Positions 37,880 through 45,198 of a DNA stretch of 45,198 bases are shown one piece after another. A program made the position numbers and the translations under genes. The DNA is from Verrucomicrobiota bacterium. Lineage in GTDB: Bacteria > Verrucomicrobiota > Verrucomicrobiia > CAIQCK01. Position 1 is the stretch's first letter; each line of letters starts with the position of its first letter. The notes beneath the pieces were generated by a model. It was not told the origin of the DNA, searched no databases, and saw only the letters and a list, made by a program, of their open reading frames with translations. The stretch covers positions 1 through 45,198 of the forward strand of contig JACRKA010000138.1 of NCBI GenBank assembly GCA_016219905.1, written 5' to 3'.

Positions 37880-39093
37880 AGAGCACGAGGCAGCAGGCAG
37901 TGAACGCTCGCGCGGCCGCTATCGGTCTCGCCCGCATAGATGCGGCCGTCGGGCAACGCCACCATCGCGTGGAAGAGGCACAGCTTGTATTGAGGCGCCA
38001 CCACGCCGTGGTTCTCCAGCGACCGTTTCGCCGGGTCATACGCGAACAACTGCATCTGCGGAAACCCGCCGAAGCCAAGGAGCCGTCCGTCTGCGGCCTC
38101 GGCCAGCGCCGGGATGCGGGAGGAGCGCACCGGCCGGCAGAGCAACTCTACTTTGTCCGCACCCGGCTTCAGGCGGCAGAGGTTGGCCGGCAGCGAGGTG
38201 CCGAAATAAATCGCGCCGTCCCGCGCGCAGCAGGCCGAGTCGAACCCGTTGTTCCACGATTTGTTCTTCGCGGGCGACACCGCGCGAAACGGTTCCGTCG
38301 GCACTTCGATGGTCGTGCGCTCGAACGCCCGGCGCTCGTGATCGTAGCGCATCAGGTAGCAGCCGTCCGTCTTCACCGGCGCGCCCTTCGGGGCCAGCGC
38401 GCAGTTCCAACAACCCCAAGTGACGCCGCGGGCGTCGCACACCATGTTGTGATGCGCCATCTGCGAAATGCGGCCGTAGTCGGTCACCGCGTGGGTCGCA
38501 AGGTCGTGGACGAAAAAGTGGTTGCCGGGAATCGTGTAGCCCGCGATGTAGCGGCCGCGCGGGTCCATCGTCATCCCCTGGATCGCCTCGCTGCGGACCT
38601 GCGGCCCCAGGTCGGTGAACCGACCTGCCCCCGGCTGATAACGGAACAGGCGCCCGCCTTCGTAGCCGTGGCTGTGGAACTCCAGCGGGTAAGCGTCCGA
38701 GATGTTCAGACCCTGCCCGATGTAAAGGCTGCCGTCGGGCGCTTTCACCAGTGCGTTGTGGACCTTGTCGAGAATGCCGCGAGTTTTCGGATCGTCCGGA
38801 TAGACCTCGCCCAGGTCGCGGAGGGAATCGTCACGCGGGTCGAGCGCGACCAGCACGCGCCGTTTCCCCGTCAGCCCGCAGTAAACCAAGCCGTCATCGC
38901 CCGGCACCATCGCCGTCACGGCGTTGGCCCCGGCCACCGGCACTCGCAACTCCTTGACGTCATACGCTCTCATCGAACGCGCCGTCTTTGGCCCGCCCGC
39001 GATGGATCGGGCCGGCGGCGCAAGCATCGCTGCCGCCGAAACCACGATGGATTGCCTCAAGAAACCGCGCCGCGTGATCGGATGTGCTGGCAT
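37876..39093 (-). CDS. Tat-exported beta-propeller protein of unknown function
   Basis: A 405-residue protein starting at ATG 39093 after GAGGG. The N-terminus has a twin-arginine signal (ITRRGFLRQSIVVSAAAMLA), implying export of a folded, possibly cofactor-bearing protein. The body has repeated blade-like patterns (GLVYCGLTGKRRVLVALDPR, GSLYIGQGL, GGRLFRYQPGAGRFTDLG, GAIYFGTSLPANLCRL, DGRIYAGETDSG), as in six-bladed SMP-30/YVTN-type propellers. Several Cys and the His pair in QMAHHNMVC may form a site. It may be a lactonase or lyase-like enzyme, but no catalytic set is clear. It is divergent from the aldolase/MFS/sialidase operon and probably belongs to the same surface-glycan programme. Confidence 0.72.
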   Translation of the reverse strand: MPAHPITRRGFLRQSIVVSAAAMLAPPARSIAGGPKTARSMRAYDVKELRVPVAGANAVTAMVPGDDGLVYCGLTGKRRVLVALDPRDDSLRDLGEVYPDDPKTRGILDKVHNALVKAPDGSLYIGQGLNISDAYPLEFHSHGYEGGRLFRYQPGAGRFTDLGPQVRSEAIQGMTMDPRGRYIAGYTIPGNHFFVHDLATHAVTDYGRISQMAHHNMVCDARGVTWGCWNCALAPKGAPVKTDGCYLMRYDHERRAFERTTIEVPTEPFRAVSPAKNKSWNNGFDSACCARDGAIYFGTSLPANLCRLKPGADKVELLCRPVRSSRIPALAEAADGRLLGFGGFPQMQLFAYDPAKRSLENHGVVAPQYKLCLFHAMVALPDGRIYAGETDSGRASVHCLLPRAL

Positions 39094-39233
39094 ACAAGTG
39101 CCCTCGTGACGACCGACGACGATGCCGATTAGGAACCGGCTGCTGGCTTCCGTCAAGGCCAATGACACCCCAGCCAGGCCGCGCAGTGCTTCGGCCTTCT
39201 CGCGCCCGTGCATTCGCCTCAGGGGCCAGGCAG

Positions 39234-39262
39234 TTGCCATTACGCCCGCGATGCCCTATAAG
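39234..39262 (+). promoter_or_regulatory. Sigma-70-like promoter candidate for the aldolase operon
   Basis: TTGCCA, 17-base spacer, TATAAG, ending 11 bases before ATG 39274. It is the best sigma-70 match in the window. The short distance implies a near-leaderless or very short-leader message. Confidence 0.5.
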
Positions 39263-39273
39263 CTCCGTGTCCC

Positions 39274-40056
39274 ATGCGCCGATCCAAAGTCCTCGCCAAA
39301 CTCCGCGCCGGCAAAGTCGCGCGGGTCTGTGCCGTCACCAACTATCTGCCTTTCTTTCCGGCGATGGCCGCGCATTCCGGTTACGACGGCGTCTGGGTGG
39401 ACGGCGAGCATCGCCCGTTCGACGCGCGTGAGGCGCAGGCGCTCATCGCGTTCCATCACCTCGCCGACATTGACTGCATGTGGCGTCCGCCGACGCTGGA
39501 GAAAACGCTGCTCTACCGGCTGCTCGAGGACGGCGCAGCGGGCCTGATGATCCCGCACGTCTCCACGCCCGAACGCGCGCAGCAACTCGTGCAGGCCGTG
39601 AAGTTCCCGCCGCTCGGTGATCGCGGCCTCGACGGCTCCGGCCTCGACGGAAACTTCTACATCAACCTGCCCGCGACGTATCCGCAGGACGCGAATCGCG
39701 AGACATTCCTCGCCGTGCAGATCGAAACGCCGCTGGCGCTCGACAATGTCGAAGCCATCGCGGCGGTGCCCGGCGTGGACGTGATCTTCCTCGGTCCGGG
39801 CGACCTGTCGTTGCGGCTGAAGTGCGCGCCCGCAGTGAACGACCCGCAGATGATGGCTGCGCAAAAGAAAATCGCCGCCGCCGCCAGGAAGCACGGCAAA
39901 GCGTGGGGCCGTCCAGTCGGCACTGTCGAGGATGCGAAGACAATCGTTGACCTCGGCGCGCAACTGGTCGTTTACGGCAGCGCCTACTGGGCTATTTCCC
40001 GCCACCTGCAGCAGTGCCAGACCCAACTCGACAAACTGCTGGGCAAGGTGACCTGA
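39274..40056 (+). CDS. HpcH/HpaI-family aldolase
   Basis: A 260-residue class II pyruvate-type aldolase or citrate-lyase-like enzyme of the TIM-barrel HpcH/HpaI family. Active-site patterns are present: GVWVDGEHRPFDAREAQALI (catalytic His), the Arg of DCMWRPP, the metal-ligand Glu of AVQIETPLALDNVEAI and Asp of VDVIFLGPGDLSLRL, and the substrate-site GAAGLMIPHVSTPE. Members cleave 2-keto-3-deoxy acids to pyruvate plus an aldehyde. It is the first gene of a tight operon with a carrier, two unknown proteins, a sialidase-like and a Kelch protein, so the substrate may be a sugar-derived keto acid. Confidence 0.9.
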   Translation: MRRSKVLAKLRAGKVARVCAVTNYLPFFPAMAAHSGYDGVWVDGEHRPFDAREAQALIAFHHLADIDCMWRPPTLEKTLLYRLLEDGAAGLMIPHVSTPERAQQLVQAVKFPPLGDRGLDGSGLDGNFYINLPATYPQDANRETFLAVQIETPLALDNVEAIAAVPGVDVIFLGPGDLSLRLKCAPAVNDPQMMAAQKKIAAAARKHGKAWGRPVGTVEDAKTIVDLGAQLVVYGSAYWAISRHLQQCQTQLDKLLGKVT

Positions 40057-40078
40057 CCCGCAGCCAGTGGAGAGCAAC

Positions 40079-41317
40079 ATGATCAGCCACGCCCACCCAC
40101 TCGCGCGCGCGTGGCTGGTCGTCGGGTTGCTCTGGTTCGTCGCGCTCCTGAACTACCTCGACCGGGTGATGATCACCACGATGCGCGGATCGTTGGTGGA
40201 GGCGATCCCGATGACCGACGCGCAGTTCGGCCTGCTCACGTCGGCTTTTCTTTGGGTCTATGCCGTGTTGAGTCCTTTCGCAGGATTCATGGCGGACCGC
40301 TTCAGCCGGAGCCGCGTCATTCTCTGGAGCCTGCTCGCATGGTCGGCGCTCACGTGGCTCACGGGCCATGCGAAAACTTTCGAGCAACTGATTGTCGCGC
40401 GCGCGCTGATGGGCGTCAGCGAGGCCACTTACATCCCGGCGGCGCTCGCGCTCATCGCCGATTATCATCGCGGCAGCACCCGCTCGCTGGCGACGGGCGT
40501 CCACATGACCGGCATCGGTGTCGGCTCCGGGCTGGGCGGTCTCGGCGGCTGGCTCGCGGAACGGTATGGGTGGAGCTATGCGTTCACCCTTTTCGGTATC
40601 ATCGGCATCGTCTATGCCGTGCTGCTCCTGTTCGTGTTGCGCGACGCGCCGCGCGAGGAGGCCGAAGTGCCGGCCCCGACGGCCAAGAAGCATGGGGCCG
40701 GCTTTGTCGAGGCGCTGGTCAGCTTGTTCGGCAGCGGCACGTTCCTGCTCATGCTCGTTTTCTGGGGGCTGCTCGGCATGACCGGCTGGGCAGTGGTCGG
40801 CTGGATGCCGACATATCTGAACGAGCAGTTTCATCTCTCCCAAGGCGCAGCCGGCTTGTCGGCGACCGGCTATCTGCAAGGCGCGTCGTTGGTGGGCTTC
40901 CTTGTCGGCGGCGGTTGGGCCGACCGTTGGAGCCGCACGAACCCGCGCGCGCGCATCCTCGTGCCGGTCATCGGCCTGTGCCTCGCGGCGCCCGGCGTCC
41001 TCATCGCGGCGAAGACCAGCCTGCTGCCGGTCGCCATCGCAGGGCTGATGCTCTATGGTCTGGCGCGTGTTTTCACCGATTCGAACATGATGCCGATCCT
41101 TTGCATGGTGTGCGACCCGCGCTATCGGGCGACGGGCTACGGCGTCCTGAACATGTTCAGTTGCGCCATCGGCGGCCTGGCGATCTACGCCGGCGGCGCG
41201 CTGCGCGACGCGCACGTGAACGTCAGCAACCTTTTCCTGTGGTCCGCCGTGAGCCTGCTCGTCTGCGCCGGGCTGGTGTTCCTCGTCAAGCCGAAGCGGG
41301 CTGAGGCTGCGAGCTAG
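40079..41317 (+). CDS. MFS transporter, anion:cation-symporter-like
   Basis: A 412-residue carrier with about 12 helices. ATG 40079 is chosen because GGAGAG lies close upstream; a GTG at 40067 would add four residues. Motifs typical of sugar-acid and hexuronate carriers of the MFS are seen: NYLDRVMITTMRGSLVEAIPM after helix 1, GFMADRFSRSRVILWSLLAW between helices 2 and 3, and ARALMGVSEATYIPAALALI in helices 4-5. It is in the middle of the putative sugar-acid operon, 22 bases after the aldolase and 6 bases before the next gene, so it probably imports the aldolase precursor. Confidence 0.88.
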   Translation: MISHAHPLARAWLVVGLLWFVALLNYLDRVMITTMRGSLVEAIPMTDAQFGLLTSAFLWVYAVLSPFAGFMADRFSRSRVILWSLLAWSALTWLTGHAKTFEQLIVARALMGVSEATYIPAALALIADYHRGSTRSLATGVHMTGIGVGSGLGGLGGWLAERYGWSYAFTLFGIIGIVYAVLLLFVLRDAPREEAEVPAPTAKKHGAGFVEALVSLFGSGTFLLMLVFWGLLGMTGWAVVGWMPTYLNEQFHLSQGAAGLSATGYLQGASLVGFLVGGGWADRWSRTNPRARILVPVIGLCLAAPGVLIAAKTSLLPVAIAGLMLYGLARVFTDSNMMPILCMVCDPRYRATGYGVLNMFSCAIGGLAIYAGGALRDAHVNVSNLFLWSAVSLLVCAGLVFLVKPKRAEAAS

Positions 41318-41323
41318 AAAACC

Positions 41324-41833
41324 ATGACTCCCCCCGCCAATCTGCTGCCCTACACCGACACGAAGCCCGTCGGCGCGGCGGATTTCTATTTCGCGATCAA
41401 CGCAACCTTCCGCTTCGTGCTGAACAAATTCGGCAGCGAGGGCCTGCGCCGATACTGGACCGATCTGGGCGCGCGCTACTTCGCCCCGGTGACGGCGCGC
41501 TGGAGCGCGGGCGGCCTGCCTGCCGTCGCGGAATACTGGCGCGCGTTCTTTGCCGCGGAGCCGGGCGCGGAAGTCGAAGTCCGGGAATCGTCGGATGCGG
41601 TCACTCTCGATGTGAAAGCCTGCCCTGCCATCAAACACCTCCGCGCGCACGGCCGGGAAATCGTGCCGTGCTTCTGCCAGCACTGCTACTTCATCGGCGA
41701 GGCGATGGCCGCGCCCGCCGGGCTGACGGTCCGCGTCGAGGGCGGCAACGGCTCGTGCAGGCAGACGTTTCTCCGGCGCAACGACGCGTCCGCCCCGCAG
41801 GACTTCGCGCGCATCAAGGAGGCGTCATGCTAG
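41324..41833 (+). CDS. Cys-containing protein of unknown function, paralog A
   Basis: A 169-residue soluble protein that I do not recognise with certainty. Visible features are RRYWTDLGARYF and AVAEYWRAFFAAEPGAEVEV, a central DAVTLDVKACPAIKHLR, a Cys cluster VPCFCQHCYFIGEAM and a final GNGSCRQTFLRR. The order EYW...KACP...CQHCYFIG...GSCRQTFLRR matches, element by element, the next protein (EYW...HECP...CDHCMGWIG...GQCWWELRR). The two are diverged paralogs. The fold resembles small hydrolase families such as ATC hydrolase-like proteins, which is only a guess. It ends by overlapping paralog B (ATGCTAG). Confidence 0.72.
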   Translation: MTPPANLLPYTDTKPVGAADFYFAINATFRFVLNKFGSEGLRRYWTDLGARYFAPVTARWSAGGLPAVAEYWRAFFAAEPGAEVEVRESSDAVTLDVKACPAIKHLRAHGREIVPCFCQHCYFIGEAMAAPAGLTVRVEGGNGSCRQTFLRRNDASAPQDFARIKEASC

Positions 41834-42381
41834 GCTGCTACGATTTCTGCGGCCACTACGAGTGGACCTTCGAGTGGCTGCGCCAGCAGGGCGGCGAACC
41901 GTTGGTGCGCGAGTATTGGGATGAAGCGATCCGCCTCGACTCGCAACGCCACGCGGCGGCGCTCATCAGTGCGAAGGGCATCAAGGGAATGAAGGAGTAT
42001 TGGGGCCACACGCTCGTGGACGAGGGCGCCGGCTACGACTGCACCGCCACGGACGCCGTGTTCCGCATAGACATGCACGAGTGCCCCTCGAAAGGTTTCC
42101 TGCTCCGCAACGGTCTCCAGCAATACCACGACTACTGCGACCACTGCATGGGCTGGATCGGGCCGCTGCTGAAACAGTGCGGCTGGGTCGTGGACCACCA
42201 ACACAACCACTGCGGCCAATGCTGGTGGGAACTGCGGCGCAGCGACGATCCCACGCCGCCGAGCAAACACGGCGAACTGAGCGGCGCACACGATGTCCGC
42301 AAGCGGGCTGACTGGAAAAAGTCCGCGCCGCTCGACACCTATTCGCGCGCAAACGATCCCGATGACAAGACGCCTTCTTAA
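41827..42381 (+). CDS. Cys/His-rich protein of unknown function, paralog B
   Basis: A 184-residue soluble protein. AAGGAGG lies 5 bases before ATG 41827, so this start is firm; the ORF-track start at 41668 lies within paralog A. It has many Cys and His residues (MLGCYDFCGHYEW, MHECPSKGFLL, YHDYCDHCMGWIGPLLKQCG, DHQHNHCGQCWWEL), suggesting a metal site shared between C-X2-C pairs and His. It is paralogous to the preceding protein and the pair is translationally coupled, so a heterodimer is plausible. A Lys/Asp/Pro-rich tail follows. Function unknown; the position between a carrier and extracytoplasmic enzymes suggests a metabolic enzyme acting on the imported compound. Confidence 0.72.
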   Translation: MLGCYDFCGHYEWTFEWLRQQGGEPLVREYWDEAIRLDSQRHAAALISAKGIKGMKEYWGHTLVDEGAGYDCTATDAVFRIDMHECPSKGFLLRNGLQQYHDYCDHCMGWIGPLLKQCGWVVDHQHNHCGQCWWELRRSDDPTPPSKHGELSGAHDVRKRADWKKSAPLDTYSRANDPDDKTPS

Positions 42382-44053
42382 TCCAGTTGTCTTTCTCTCA
42401 CTGGCGACAACGTCGCTGCGTGTCGCCGCCCACCCGCCCATGGACCTCGGCGCGAACCACGCCGCGACACCCGGCGCGCCGAACTACGCCAACGCGGCTG
42501 TGACGCTGCCCGACGGCTCGATCGAGTCCTTCTTTCGCCGCTCCGCGAACGGCCACGTCTCCATCTTCCGCACCCGCTCGATTGACAACGGGCGCAACTG
42601 GTCCGAGCCAGAAGCCATCGTGCATCTTTCCGTGGAGCCGTGGGGCGGCCCGATGCCGCTGCTCGACCGCGCCGGCGAACTCCACTTCGTCATCCCCAAG
42701 GTCCGCGGCAACGGCCGCAAGCCCGCCGTGGACAAGTTCATTGACCTCTGGCATCTGCGCTCGACCGGCGGACGCGCGCGGTGGTCCGAGCCGCAGCGGA
42801 TTTTCGAGGGCTACTGCGGCGCGCAGCAAGGCGTCTTCCAACTCAAGAACGGCCGCATCATCGCGCCGTTCGCGGACTGGCTGCCGGATGTCCGCACCGC
42901 GCCGCCCACCGGCCCGAGCGTCACGACTTGCGTCTATTCCGACGACAGCGGAAAGACATGGCGCCGCTCTCCCGCGAAACTCACCGCGCCGTGCCACGAC
43001 GGCTACAACGGCTCCAACTACGGCGCGTGCGAACCGACGCTCATCGAGTTGAAGGACGGTCGCGTCTGGATGCTCATCCGCACGCAGGACGGCTTCCTCT
43101 ACGAATCGTTCTCCACCGATGGCGTGGACTGGTCGCCCGCGAAACGCTCGCGCTTCCATTCCTCCAACTCGCCCGCGTTCCCCGTCCGGCTGCCGGACGG
43201 CCGCATCGTGGTCTTCTGGAACAACTGCGAAATGCCACCGCGCGCGGGCAAGGACGGCGTCTATAGCGGCCGCGACGCGTTGCACGCCGCGATCTCCGGC
43301 GACGAGGGAAAGACGTGGCGCGGTTTCCGTGAAGTCTATCGCGACGCCACGCGCAACGGCTCGCCGCCGAAGGACGGCGACCGCGGCACCGCCTACCCGC
43401 ACGCCACGGTGACGAAGGACGGCAAAATCCTTCTCGTCTCCGGCCAGGGCGCCGACCGCCGCCGCCGTTTTCTCGTTGACCCGGACTGGCTGCTGGAGAC
43501 ATCGCAGTCGGAGAACTTCGCGAACCTCGACGCATGGCATCTTTTCAAGGGCTTCGGCCCCGCAAAGCGTTTCTGGCGCGATCGCGTGCAAGGCCCGGCG
43601 CTCATCGCGCATCCGGACAAGCCCGGCGCAAGAGTCCTCCACATACGCCGCCCCGATGATCGCGACGCCGACGGCGCGGTCTGGAATTTCCCCGCAGCCC
43701 GGCGCGGCACACTCACGCTCCGGCTGCGCGCAAAGAAGGATTTCGGTGGCGCGCTAATCAGCCTCACCGACCGGATGTTCGAACCGTGCGATGACAACGG
43801 CGAGAAGCTGGCCGTCTTCACGCTATCCATTGGCCGTGATGGTGCGATGTTGAAGCCCGGCCAATGGCATTCACTCGGACTTGTCTGGGATGACAAGCGG
43901 TGCGCTGTCACGGTGGACGGCAACCCTGCCGGCGATCTCGCTGCCCGCGCGCCCGCGGACGACGGCTTGAGTTACCTCCGCCTCCGCTCCACCGCACCCG
44001 CCGTGGACGCCGCCGGCTTCCTCGTCGAATCGGTGAACGTCGAACTCCGATGA
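42362..44053 (+). CDS. Secreted sialidase-like protein with Asp boxes and C-terminal LamG-like domain
   Basis: A 563-residue exported protein. ATG 42362 (MTRRLLNPVVFLSLATTSLR, then VAAHPP) gives a signal peptide and overlaps the previous gene by 20 bases. The first 380 residues form a BNR/sialidase-type propeller. Asp-box-like motifs are SIDNGRNWSE, SDDSGKTWRR, STDGVDWSP and SGDEGKTWRG, and the LKDGRVWMLIRTQDGFLYE and LPDGRIVVFWNN strands are typical. The C-terminal part (GTLTLRLRAKKDFGGALISL, KPGQWHSLGLVWDD) looks like a jelly-roll. Family knowledge: exo-sialidases of GH33 and many relatives with other glycan substrates. A full catalytic Arg triad cannot be confirmed by eye, so true sialidase activity is uncertain. 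Confidence 0.82.
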   Translation: MTRRLLNPVVFLSLATTSLRVAAHPPMDLGANHAATPGAPNYANAAVTLPDGSIESFFRRSANGHVSIFRTRSIDNGRNWSEPEAIVHLSVEPWGGPMPLLDRAGELHFVIPKVRGNGRKPAVDKFIDLWHLRSTGGRARWSEPQRIFEGYCGAQQGVFQLKNGRIIAPFADWLPDVRTAPPTGPSVTTCVYSDDSGKTWRRSPAKLTAPCHDGYNGSNYGACEPTLIELKDGRVWMLIRTQDGFLYESFSTDGVDWSPAKRSRFHSSNSPAFPVRLPDGRIVVFWNNCEMPPRAGKDGVYSGRDALHAAISGDEGKTWRGFREVYRDATRNGSPPKDGDRGTAYPHATVTKDGKILLVSGQGADRRRRFLVDPDWLLETSQSENFANLDAWHLFKGFGPAKRFWRDRVQGPALIAHPDKPGARVLHIRRPDDRDADGAVWNFPAARRGTLTLRLRAKKDFGGALISLTDRMFEPCDDNGEKLAVFTLSIGRDGAMLKPGQWHSLGLVWDDKRCAVTVDGNPAGDLAARAPADDGLSYLRLRSTAPAVDAAGFLVESVNVELR

Positions 44054-45012
44054 AACCGCATCTCACGCTGTCAATCGCAACCGTCACACTGGCCATGAAC
44101 ACGATCGCTGCCGACTGGAAACCCATCGCCCCGCTGCCGGAACCCAACGGCGGCATGACCTGCTACGCCGTGGGCGAAGACATCATCGTCGCGGGCGGCA
44201 CGAATTGGGAGAACGACACCAAGAACTGGCTGGTGAAACGTTGGCGGTTCGACGCGAAAGCAAACGCATGGAAGCCGCTGCCACCGTTGCCCGCGCCGCT
44301 CGCTTACGCGGCGGGCGACGACTTCTTCACCGCCGGCGGCAGCGACGGACAGAAAACGTCCGACTCGATTCTGGAATGGAAAGCTGACCGTCTTCCCCGG
44401 CAGCTTGCGCGTCTGCCGCAACCGGTGACGCTCGCGGGAGCAAGCTTTGCTGACGGCCGGTTGTTCGTAATCGGCGGCGCGGGGGACATCGCGGACTTCA
44501 GCACGGTCACGGCACACTGTTTCGAGTGGCGCAGCGGCTCGAAGGAGGCGCAGCGTCTGCCAGACTATCTGGCCGGCCCGACCGCGTTGGTGGCGGTGGC
44601 TGCCGCCAAGACGCGCGTCTTTGCCTTCACGGGCGCGACGTGGGATGCGGTTGGCAAGCAAGTGGTGAACCGAAGCGCCGCGTTCGCGTTCGACCTCGCG
44701 ACGCGAGCATGGAAACCCATCAGGGCGTATCCCTTCGCCGCGCGCGGTGTCACCGCCGTGACGTTGAATGAAAACCGGATCTTTCTCGGCGGTGGCTTCA
44801 AGAGCGGCGAGGAAGCTTTCACCGACGAGAGTTTCATCTACGACATCGCCTCCGACCATTACGAGCCGTGCGTGCGTTTGCCGATCCGCTCAATGGTGCA
44901 TCTCGTCAAGACGCGCGAATGGCTATGGGCGCTCGGCGGCGAAGACCGGAAGAAACATCGTTCAGCCGCGTGCTGGCGGGTTCGGCTCGGCGAAGTGTTG
45001 CCGGTGCGATAG
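44050..45012 (+). CDS. Secreted Kelch-repeat propeller, NanM-like
   Basis: A 320-residue exported protein starting in the ATGA overlap with the previous stop. Its Sec signal is MKPHLTLSIATVTLAMNTIA, cleaved near ADW. Kelch-type blades follow (WKPIAPLPEPNGGMTCYAVG, DIIVAGGTNWENDTKNW, WKPLPPLPAPLAYAAG, RLFVIGGAGDIADFS, RIFLGGGFKSG, WLWALGGEDRK). NanM, a Kelch propeller, epimerises N-acetylneuraminate in the periplasm and is made beside sialic acid genes. The pairing with a sialidase-like protein makes a mutarotase/epimerase role attractive but unproven. It is the last gene of the operon; a palindromic element follows. Confidence 0.78.
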   Translation: MKPHLTLSIATVTLAMNTIAADWKPIAPLPEPNGGMTCYAVGEDIIVAGGTNWENDTKNWLVKRWRFDAKANAWKPLPPLPAPLAYAAGDDFFTAGGSDGQKTSDSILEWKADRLPRQLARLPQPVTLAGASFADGRLFVIGGAGDIADFSTVTAHCFEWRSGSKEAQRLPDYLAGPTALVAVAAAKTRVFAFTGATWDAVGKQVVNRSAAFAFDLATRAWKPIRAYPFAARGVTAVTLNENRIFLGGGFKSGEEAFTDESFIYDIASDHYEPCVRLPIRSMVHLVKTREWLWALGGEDRKKHRSAACWRVRLGEVLPVR

Positions 45013-45022
45013 CTCGACGACT

Positions 45023-45097
45023 CCAAGGAGCGGCGGTTTGCAACCGCCGCCACAACAAAGGCAGATGAGGGGGCGGTTTCAAACCGCCCCTCCTTGG
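45023..45097. repeat. REPIN-like palindromic element after the Kelch gene
   Basis: CCAAGGAGCGGCGGTTT on the left and AAACCGCCCCTCCTTGG on the right pair across a 75-base nested palindrome. Each arm carries its own small hairpin (GCGGCGGTTTGCAACCGCCGC and GGGCGGTTTCAAACCGCCC). It lies between the convergent ends of the Kelch gene and the partial minus-strand gene, a normal position for REP elements. Confidence 0.8.
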
Positions 45098-45109
45098 TGA
45101 ACGACGGCG

Positions 45110-45198
45110 CTACACTTTCACAGGTTTGCCGGTCATCGCCGACTTGCCTTCGGCGAGCGTCAGCTTCAGGCCGTTGCGGGAACTGGCGGCGGTCAGGA
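45110..45198 (-). CDS. C-terminal end of an unidentified gene (partial)
   Basis: The frame is open from the window edge to a TAG at 45110-45112 on the minus strand and codes for LTAASSRNGLKLTLAEGKSA followed by MTGKPVKV. The composition is protein-like and the end would be convergent with the Kelch gene, with the repeat element between. Too little is visible to assign a family. Confidence 0.45.
   Translation of the reverse strand, partial: LTAASSRNGLKLTLAEGKSAMTGKPVKV

Overview
The window is about 45 kb of GC-rich, densely coding bacterial chromosome. It looks like a Gram-negative with an outer membrane: MtrB-type porins, a TolC/RND efflux system, a BBP-type beta-barrel, a SurA-like chaperone and Tat and Sec signal peptides are all present. 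The mix of porin-cytochrome modules, secreted propeller and sialidase-like proteins, ECF sigma factors and abundant palindromic repeats is most like Verrucomicrobiota (Pedosphaera/Limisphaera type) or a neighbouring PVC lineage. That assignment is inference; no rRNA or other marker gene is present.

Layout. (1) 1-7.3 kb: the end of a sigma-54 activator, then two tandem, diverged copies of a promoter + octaheme cytochrome + MtrB/PioB porin unit. Each copy is preceded by a well-conserved -24/-12 (sigma-54) promoter, and the second ends at a strong terminator. (2) 7.4-14.9 kb: an ECF sigma factor, a zinc-finger anti-sigma, two small membrane proteins (DUF6132 and DUF2892/YgaP-like) and a TolC/adaptor/RND efflux set. 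Two copies of a TGTAACC-N16-CTCT motif suggest ECF autoregulation. (3) 14.9-21.3 kb: mfd, a SurA-like isomerase and pdxA, with tatD convergent. (4) 21.4-26.6 kb: a small secreted Tyr/Pro/His-rich protein, an M14 carboxypeptidase, and a tandem pair of HpnP-like B12-binding radical SAM proteins followed by the truncated start of a third. (5) 26.6-28 kb: an outer-membrane beta-barrel. (6) 28.4-37 kb, minus strand: an acetate/acyl-CoA operon, read as ADP-forming acyl-CoA synthetase, acetyl-CoA hydrolase fused to a GNAT acetyltransferase, AcuC-type deacetylase, AMP-forming acetyl-CoA synthetase and an OFA-family carrier. It has its own sigma-54 promoter. (7) 37.2-45 kb: a minus-strand pair (Tat-exported propeller + LamG-like protein) divergent from a tightly overlapping plus-strand operon (HpcH/HpaI aldolase, MFS carrier, a paralogous pair of Cys-rich unknowns, Asp-box sialidase-like protein, Kelch protein), which looks like a sugar-acid scavenging cluster.

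The observations I rate highest are these. Sigma-54 promoters with the same core sit upstream of both the extracellular-electron-transfer-type modules and the acetate operon, which suggests co-regulation of electron disposal and acetate metabolism. Palindromic REPIN-like elements are inserted in frame inside mfd and between the start codon and the signal sequence of the RND adaptor. The acetate operon carries enzymes both for making acetyl-CoA and, plausibly, for acetylating and deacetylating Acs. The 39-45 kb cluster may be a nonulosonate- or sugar-acid-degrading system built on a HpcH-type aldolase and a previously unassigned paralog pair.
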